From Planctomycetota bacterium (GTDB lineage: Bacteria > Planctomycetota > PLA2 > JAEUHO01), in assembly GCA_028281445.1 (NCBI GenBank), contig JANQJW010000090.1, positions 62,001 through 126,000 of the forward strand: 64,000 bases of DNA. The letters run 5' to 3'. Below the pieces are notes generated by a model that had not been told where the DNA came from, ran no database searches, and saw only the letters and a list, made by a program, of their open reading frames with translations. Made by a program: the position numbers and the translations under genes. Positions 59,438-64,000 of the stretch are shown here, piece after piece; the stretch's first letter is position 1; each line of letters begins with the position of its first letter.

Positions 59438-61788
59438 TGTTCGTTCGCATCCTGGTCCTCGCGTTCCTGAGCGGCGCCGCGCTCATGACGGCGGAGCTCG
59501 CCGCCCCGCGGCTCGTCGCGCCGCACCTGGGCTCGAGCCTGCTCACGTGGAGCGCGGTCTTCGGCGTGTTCCTCGGATGCCTGGCGCTCGGCAATGCCGT
59601 GGGCGGGCGCATCGCGGATCGGGGCCGACCGCGCGCGCTACCGGTCCTCTTCGGCCTCGCCGGCATCGGCATCGCGCTCGCGATTCCGATCGATCTGCTG
59701 ATGCGCGGCGGTCTGCTCGACGATCTCGTGCACGGCAATCATCCGGTACGCGTCCTGATCGCGGTGTTTCTCGCGTTCGGACCCGGCGCGTTCGCCATGG
59801 GACTGATCGCGCCGGCACTCGGCCGCGCCGTGCTGGCCGCGTCGGCACACAGCGGCCGCGCCTTGGGCGCGGTCTCGGCAGCGACTGCGGTGGGCAGCGT
59901 GTTCGGCACGTTCATCACCGGCTTCCTCCTGATCCCAGCCGTAGGCACACGCACGATCTACCTCGGCGCAGCCGCCGTGCTGCTCGCCTGCATCCCCATG
60001 GCGGCGACCCTTGCGCCCGGTGCGCGAGCCGAGCCGAAAGCGAAGGGCACACCGCTCCCCAGAGGCTGGATCGCCCTGGCCGCGCTCGCCGGCGCCGCCC
60101 TGCTGATCGTGGAAGTGATCGCAGCACGCGTCGCGGCAACCCGGCTCGGCACGTCGGTCTACACGTGGACGTCGGTGATCGGCGTCGTGCTGTTCGCGCT
60201 TGGTGCCGGCAACGCGCTCGGCGGCCGTCTCGCGGACCGCCACGAACCGAAGCACCTTCTGAGCACGCTCTTGATGGCGGCGTCCGTCACGGTCGCCACG
60301 TGCCTGTGGACGCCCGCCCTGATGATCGCCATCGCAGCGGGAGATGGCTCCTGGATGCTTCTGACCCTCGCGTCCATCGCGGCCGCCTTCTTCGTACCCG
60401 CGTTCGCGATCGGCACGCTGACGCCGGTCATCGTGCGTGCAGCACTCACGGATCCCTCCGTCGACGGGCGCACGGTCGGGCGCCTCTACGCGGTCGGAAC
60501 CGCCGGCGCGGTTGCCGGCTCGATCCTGACCGGCTACGTCTTGATCCCGCTCCTCCAGGTTCAGTTGCTCATCACGCTCCTGGCACTGGGGCTCGCCGTC
60601 GTTTCGTTCAAGCTCGGCGGCACCCGGCAGGTCCCCTGGATCGCGTCGCTCGCGCTACTCGTCCTGGTGATCCTGCTGCCGATCGACGCCGTGCGAGACG
60701 TCGGCCTGCGCCTGGGCGTGCGCGAAGACGCGCCGGGTTCGCACGTGGAGGACAGCCGCTACTTCCACATCGCGGTCGAACCCTACGACGTGCGCTGGGT
60801 GCGGCTGCCCGAGCCGCTGGAGCTGCGCTACCTTGCCACCGATCCCCTGCTGCGCGACCAGCTCTCGTTCGCGCGCCACCCGCGCCGCGTCTTCTGGCGC
60901 GGGCCGATGACGGAACGGCAGCGCGACCGGTTGGTCGAGAGCGTCCAGGAGATCGGCAACCGCGAGGCGATGCGCAAGCTGTACGAGCGGACGAAGCACC
61001 GCATGCGTGTGCTCAGCCTGGATCGCTTCGGGCATGGGTTCGTCGATCTCGACGACCCGCTATGGCTCGAGTACGAGTACGAGATCCTCTACGGCGGCCT
61101 GGTGCGGGCGCTGTGGCCGCAGCGCGAGGAGATGGTGCGCTGCTTCTTCATCGGCGGCGGCGCCTACACGCTCCAGCGGCGGCTTGCGACCTTGCACCGC
61201 AACACGGCCCTGTGGACGGCGGAGATCGATCCGGCGGTCACCAGGGTGGCGCGAGAGCACCTCGGCTACGCGAAGGCCTTTCACACCGTGGCCGCCTGGG
61301 ACGCGCGTTCCGTGCTCCGCACGTGGAATCTGCCGCCGTTCGACTTCGTCTTCGGAGACGCCTTCCACGACTTGGGTGTCCCGTGGCACCTCACGACGCT
61401 CGAGTGCGCGCGCGACGTCAAGAAGAGCCTCACGCCAGGAGGCGTCTATCTCGTCAACATGATCGACGTCTTCCGCTCTGGCCGCTTCCTGGGCGCCATG
61501 CTGTGCACGCTCGAAGCGGTCTTCGAACACGTCGACGTGCTCTCGATGGGCAAGCGGGAAGATCACGCGCAGGAGACGTTCATGCTCGTCGCCTCGGACG
61601 CGAAGCTCGACTGGGGCCGTCTCGTCGACGACGACGGCCTGCCCCTCGAGCTCGTCCACTACGGGGCGGAGGACCTCGCGACGCTACGTAGGCGCGCCGG
61701 GGACCTAGTACTCACGGACGACTATGCGCCGGTCGAGAACCTGCTGGCGCCGGTGGTGCGAATGCGGGGAGGCGCGAGCGAGCGGTAG
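59437..61788 (+). CDS. Fused MFS-like membrane domain and spermidine-synthase-like domain
   Basis: 783 aa. N-terminal about 500 residues have about 12-14 helices with ELAAPRLVAPHLGSSLLTWS and VIAARVAATRLGTSVYTWTS repeats typical of MFS-spermidine synthase fusions. The C-terminal part is a Rossmann methyltransferase/aminopropyltransferase fold: FFIGGGAYTLQRRLA, AEIDPAVTRVAREHLG, FVFGDAFHDLGVPWHL. The Asp of the usual GGGDG motif is Ala, so aminopropyl transfer is doubtful. GTG start overlaps the previous stop (TAGTG). Last gene of the operon. Confidence 0.9.
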   Translation: MFVRILVLAFLSGAALMTAELAAPRLVAPHLGSSLLTWSAVFGVFLGCLALGNAVGGRIADRGRPRALPVLFGLAGIGIALAIPIDLLMRGGLLDDLVHGNHPVRVLIAVFLAFGPGAFAMGLIAPALGRAVLAASAHSGRALGAVSAATAVGSVFGTFITGFLLIPAVGTRTIYLGAAAVLLACIPMAATLAPGARAEPKAKGTPLPRGWIALAALAGAALLIVEVIAARVAATRLGTSVYTWTSVIGVVLFALGAGNALGGRLADRHEPKHLLSTLLMAASVTVATCLWTPALMIAIAAGDGSWMLLTLASIAAAFFVPAFAIGTLTPVIVRAALTDPSVDGRTVGRLYAVGTAGAVAGSILTGYVLIPLLQVQLLITLLALGLAVVSFKLGGTRQVPWIASLALLVLVILLPIDAVRDVGLRLGVREDAPGSHVEDSRYFHIAVEPYDVRWVRLPEPLELRYLATDPLLRDQLSFARHPRRVFWRGPMTERQRDRLVESVQEIGNREAMRKLYERTKHRMRVLSLDRFGHGFVDLDDPLWLEYEYEILYGGLVRALWPQREEMVRCFFIGGGAYTLQRRLATLHRNTALWTAEIDPAVTRVAREHLGYAKAFHTVAAWDARSVLRTWNLPPFDFVFGDAFHDLGVPWHLTTLECARDVKKSLTPGGVYLVNMIDVFRSGRFLGAMLCTLEAVFEHVDVLSMGKREDHAQETFMLVASDAKLDWGRLVDDDGLPLELVHYGAEDLATLRRRAGDLVLTDDYAPVENLLAPVVRMRGGASER

Positions 61789-61867
61789 GGAGGGCACAGG
61801 GCCCTCCCCTACTACTGAGGGCGTGCCGGCCGCAAGTGACGCGGGAGGGCACAAGGCCTTCCCCTAC
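61784..61867. repeat. Convergent-end repeat type II, locus 4 (two direct copies)
   Basis: GTAGGGAGGGCACAGGGCCC and a second copy GGGAGGGCACAAGGCCTTCC in the same orientation, between convergent stops at 61788 and 61896. The first overlaps the stop codon. Confidence 0.8.
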
Positions 61868-61895
61868 AAAGCGGACGGCGCTTCGCGCCGACGCG

Positions 61896-62342
61896 CTATT
61901 TGCCTTCGTAGGCCTTGTGGAAGGCGAGGATCTTCGCCTTCAGGTCGTCGGCAAGCGCCGGGTCGGTGCCCTGCTTGCACTTCATGGCCTGCACCATCAC
62001 CGCGTGTGCGGCCGAGAGCTTCTCGACGTACTTCGGGTCCTTGCTCTTGATCCGCTGCGTCATGAAGTACTGCGCGATGACGTGCTGCGTGGTGTTGGCG
62101 TGGTCATCCTTCGTGTTGACCCAGCGCACGAGCTGGTTCGCGGACTGCGCATCCGTCTTGCCCGCGAGCTCCTTGATCTGCCCCATCGCCTTGTGGATGG
62201 TCTTCGTGTCCTCGAGCATCGACTCGAAGCGCAGCTGATCGGTGTAGACGCCGCAGGGCACCTCGCAGTGGGCATCGGCCGTGCGGCTGCCGCCGAGGGT
62301 GACGCAGAGCAGGGCGAGGACGAGGAAGGACACGTTCTTCAT
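61896..62342 (-). CDS. sodN: Nickel superoxide dismutase
   Basis: 148 aa precursor. Signal-like leader ending ADA, then mature N-terminus HCEVPCGVY: the Ni-hook HCxxPCGxY gives His1, Cys2 and Cys6 ligands. The remaining about 115 residues are the four-helix core (DQLRFESMLEDTKTIHKAMG; QYFMTQRIKSKDPKYVEKL). It disproportionates superoxide in the periplasm. Marine bacteria and Planctomycetota often carry it; the usual maturation protease gene sodX is not adjacent. GGGAG upstream of ATG. Confidence 0.96.
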   Translation of the reverse strand: MKNVSFLVLALLCVTLGGSRTADAHCEVPCGVYTDQLRFESMLEDTKTIHKAMGQIKELAGKTDAQSANQLVRWVNTKDDHANTTQHVIAQYFMTQRIKSKDPKYVEKLSAAHAVMVQAMKCKQGTDPALADDLKAKILAFHKAYEGK

Positions 62343-62393
62343 GAGGGGACTCCCGAGGTTCGAGGGGCGCGTCATGATATCCCTCCCCGAGGC

Positions 62394-62639
62394 ATGGTCA
62401 TATCGCAACACCCGCCCCCGCCGTCGGACGCGACCTTCGTCGCGCTGATCGGGCTCGTGCTCCTCTTCTGGGTGGGCGCGCGGGTCAACATCCTGCGCCG
62501 GCAGATGGAGCGAACGGGCCCCGACGGAGCCGCGCCGGCGGGCGCCGCCTGGCTGCGTTGGCTGGCGCGCTGGCCCTGGACGTATCCGGTGATCGGCCTG
62601 GTGGCGGCGGGCTTCGTTGCAGCCGTCCTTTTGCTGTGA
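62394..62639 (+). CDS. Small two-helix membrane protein
   Basis: 81 aa, not recognised. Two hydrophobic segments: TFVALIGLVLLFWVGARVNI and TYPVIGLVAAGFVAAVLLL. Divergent from sodN across 51 bases. TATCCC lies ten bases before ATG. Short and family-less, so reality is less certain; not SodX-like. Confidence 0.5.
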   Translation: MVISQHPPPPSDATFVALIGLVLLFWVGARVNILRRQMERTGPDGAAPAGAAWLRWLARWPWTYPVIGLVAAGFVAAVLLL

Positions 62640-62642
62640 TTG

Positions 62643-62730
62643 CGCGGGAGGGCACAAGGCCCTCCCCTACATGATCCCAGTAGGTACACACCCGGCGAAC
62701 AGGTAGAGACGGGCCTCGTGCCCGTCCGCG
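62643..62730. repeat. Convergent-end repeat type II, locus 5 (inverted pair)
   Basis: GGGAGGGCACAAGGCCCTCC plus CCTAC at 62646-62670 and a weaker reversed copy near 62703-62730 (GACGGGCCTCGTGCCCGTCC), between convergent stops at 62639 and 62744. Confidence 0.78.
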
Positions 62731-62743
62731 AGTGCCGGCACGC

Positions 62744-64000
62744 CTACTCCAACAAACGTGCCGCCACGACGAGGAAGTCCGAGTCCGTGATGATCCCCTC
62801 GAGCTTCCCCTCGTCGACGACGGGTAGCGCGCTCAGGTCCTCTTCGCGCATGATCCGGATCGCATCCAGCGTCGGCGTGTCCGGCCGCACCGTGCGCACG
62901 TCGCGGTGCATGATCTCGCCGATCCGCAGGCCTTTGTCCTCGGCGCCCTTGCGCCGCAGTGCCTGCACGACATCGGACAGGGAGAACATGCCGACAAGCT
63001 CGCCGTTCTCGTTCTCGACGGGAATGTGACGGATGTTCTCCCAGCGCATCATGGCCTCGGCCAGCGTGACCGTGTCCTCGACCTGCACGGTGATGAGGTC
63101 CTTGCTCATGATCTGCCCGACCTTCATGTAGGCCGCGCGGCGGCGGTCGCGGTCGGGCAGGCGCACGGGTTCCCACTCGTGCACCGGGTCGCCCTTCTTC
63201 TGCCGATCGAGGTAGCCCTGAACGAGCGCCTGCAGCGCCTCGTCCTGCGGGACGACGGTGCGTAGGCGATTGAAGCCGCTGAGCATCCAACGCGAACCCG
63301 TCTGCCCGGAGCTGACGCGCTCGGCGATCAGGTCGAGCAGCCTGTTGGTCTCCGCGTCGTCTACGCCCATGGACTGGAGCCCCTTGGTCGCGAGCGGCAA
63401 GGTGAGCAGGAGCAGCTCGTCTGCCGGGTGCGTGCGGCCGTCGAGCCAGTGCAGGGCGGCGCGCAGGCCGTTCGACGCCGCGTTGTAGAAGTTCGCCTGG
63501 CAGTCGTGGAACGGCAGCCGCTCGGCGACGTCGCCGTACTCCTCGACGAGGCCCATCGTGAGGCCGAAGAGCAGGGCGGCATTCGCAACGCTGTCGAGCG
63601 CCGTCGGCCCGGCGGGCATCGGGCGATTCTCGATCCGCAGATGCGGCTTGCCGTTCGCCACGCCGTAGCACGGCCGGTTCCAGCGGTAGATGGTCCCGTT
63701 GTGCAGCGCCAGCGCACCGAGGTTGGGCACGCCGCCTTGATCGAGCACGTCACCGGGCATCGGCGCGTCTTCGTCGACCGGCAGCACGACGCGGAAGCGG
63801 GCGACGTCGTCGCGGATGAGCTCGAGGATCGACTTCCGAACCCAGTCGTCGCCGAAGAAGACGCGCGGCCGGCTGCCGCGCTTGAGCTCGTGATCCGTGC
63901 GCGTGTCCACCGACTGGCGGAAGAGCGCGACGCGCGTCTCCTCCCACAACCGGTGGCCGAGCAGAAGCGGCGAGTTCCCGGTGGCGGCCACCGCCAGGCC
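62744..64000 (-). CDS. Glutamate-cysteine ligase (GCS2)-like domain fused to a CBS pair, partial at right edge
   Basis: At least 419 residues; the 5' end lies beyond the window. N-terminal visible part: ANSP-equivalent AATGNSPLLLGHRLWEETRV, ALFRQSVDTRTDHELKRG, then RIENRPMPAGPTALDSVANA and GDVAERLPFHDCQANFYNAA, all GCS2/carboxylate-amine ligase features. The C-terminal 150 residues are two CBS motifs (IMSKDLITVQVEDTV ... HIPVENENGELVGMFS; IMHRDVRTVRPDTPT ... LPVVDEGKLEGIITDSD). The fusion suggests nucleotide-regulated glutathione-like dipeptide synthesis; substrate unproven. Confidence 0.88.
   Translation of the reverse strand, partial: GLAVAATGNSPLLLGHRLWEETRVALFRQSVDTRTDHELKRGSRPRVFFGDDWVRKSILELIRDDVARFRVVLPVDEDAPMPGDVLDQGGVPNLGALALHNGTIYRWNRPCYGVANGKPHLRIENRPMPAGPTALDSVANAALLFGLTMGLVEEYGDVAERLPFHDCQANFYNAASNGLRAALHWLDGRTHPADELLLLTLPLATKGLQSMGVDDAETNRLLDLIAERVSSGQTGSRWMLSGFNRLRTVVPQDEALQALVQGYLDRQKKGDPVHEWEPVRLPDRDRRRAAYMKVGQIMSKDLITVQVEDTVTLAEAMMRWENIRHIPVENENGELVGMFSLSDVVQALRRKGAEDKGLRIGEIMHRDVRTVRPDTPTLDAIRIMREEDLSALPVVDEGKLEGIITDSDFLVVAARLLE

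Noticed and set aside
59437..61788. True spermidine synthase
   Set aside because: The GGGDG-type Asp is Ala and there is no speA/speD nearby, so aminopropyl transfer cannot be claimed.

Overview
The window is dense, high-GC bacterial chromosome with about 67 protein genes on both strands and no recognisable complete rRNA or tRNA gene. The gene set suggests an uncultured member of the Planctomycetota or a close relative. The evidence is a soluble Hanks-type kinase, a DUF1080 lipoprotein, an ASPIC/UnbV (CRTAC1) protein, squalene-cyclase-like repeat proteins, a Ni superoxide dismutase, and a complex I operon lacking nuoEFG. This placement is an inference; no marker gene settles it.

Layout. 1-7.9 kb, all minus strand: start of hen1, a Ser/Thr kinase, ybeY-phoH, cdsA-uppS (translationally coupled), purA, carA and larB. 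7.9-31 kb: mixed single genes, including secreted or lipoprotein genes, glycosyltransferases, an orphan response regulator, CBS and LON-domain proteins, a ceramidase-like protein, an isocitrate-dehydrogenase-type enzyme, thiI, a DES1-type desaturase, a DinB-like protein and an APH-like kinase. 30.4-41.9 kb, minus: an 11-subunit complex I operon nuoABCDHIJKLMN, with a ferritin-like repeat protein overlapping the end of nuoN. 42-51 kb: sugar dehydrogenase, trxB, and divergent erpA/iscS, followed by a CRTAC1 gene with an in-frame UGA. 51-64 kb: fused two-ATPase ABC protein, dut, a GNAT gene coupled to anmK, a CaCA exchanger, yjbQ, a peroxiredoxin gene with UGA at the catalytic position, an M50 protease, an MFS-spermidine synthase fusion, Ni-SOD, and a GCS2-CBS fusion cut by the right edge.

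Main discoveries. Two genes are best read as selenoproteins: a Cys-free Bcp-type peroxiredoxin with UGA at the peroxidatic position, and a CRTAC1/ASPIC-UnbV protein with a U-G-C motif. Each UGA is followed by a plausible bacterial SECIS hairpin. Both genes would otherwise be mis-annotated as truncated or split.

Genome-architecture signals. Convergent gene pairs either abut or overlap within a few bases, or are separated by palindromic/tandem repeats or a G-tract; this suggests repeat-based bidirectional terminators. Ten genes have a TANNNT-like -10 box 6-10 bases before the start codon and no Shine-Dalgarno, suggesting leaderless mRNAs. Three 23-bp palindromic elements lie in the same reading frame inside the ferritin-like gene, like Rickettsia palindromic elements. 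A long inverted repeat sits between the divergent erpA and iscS genes.
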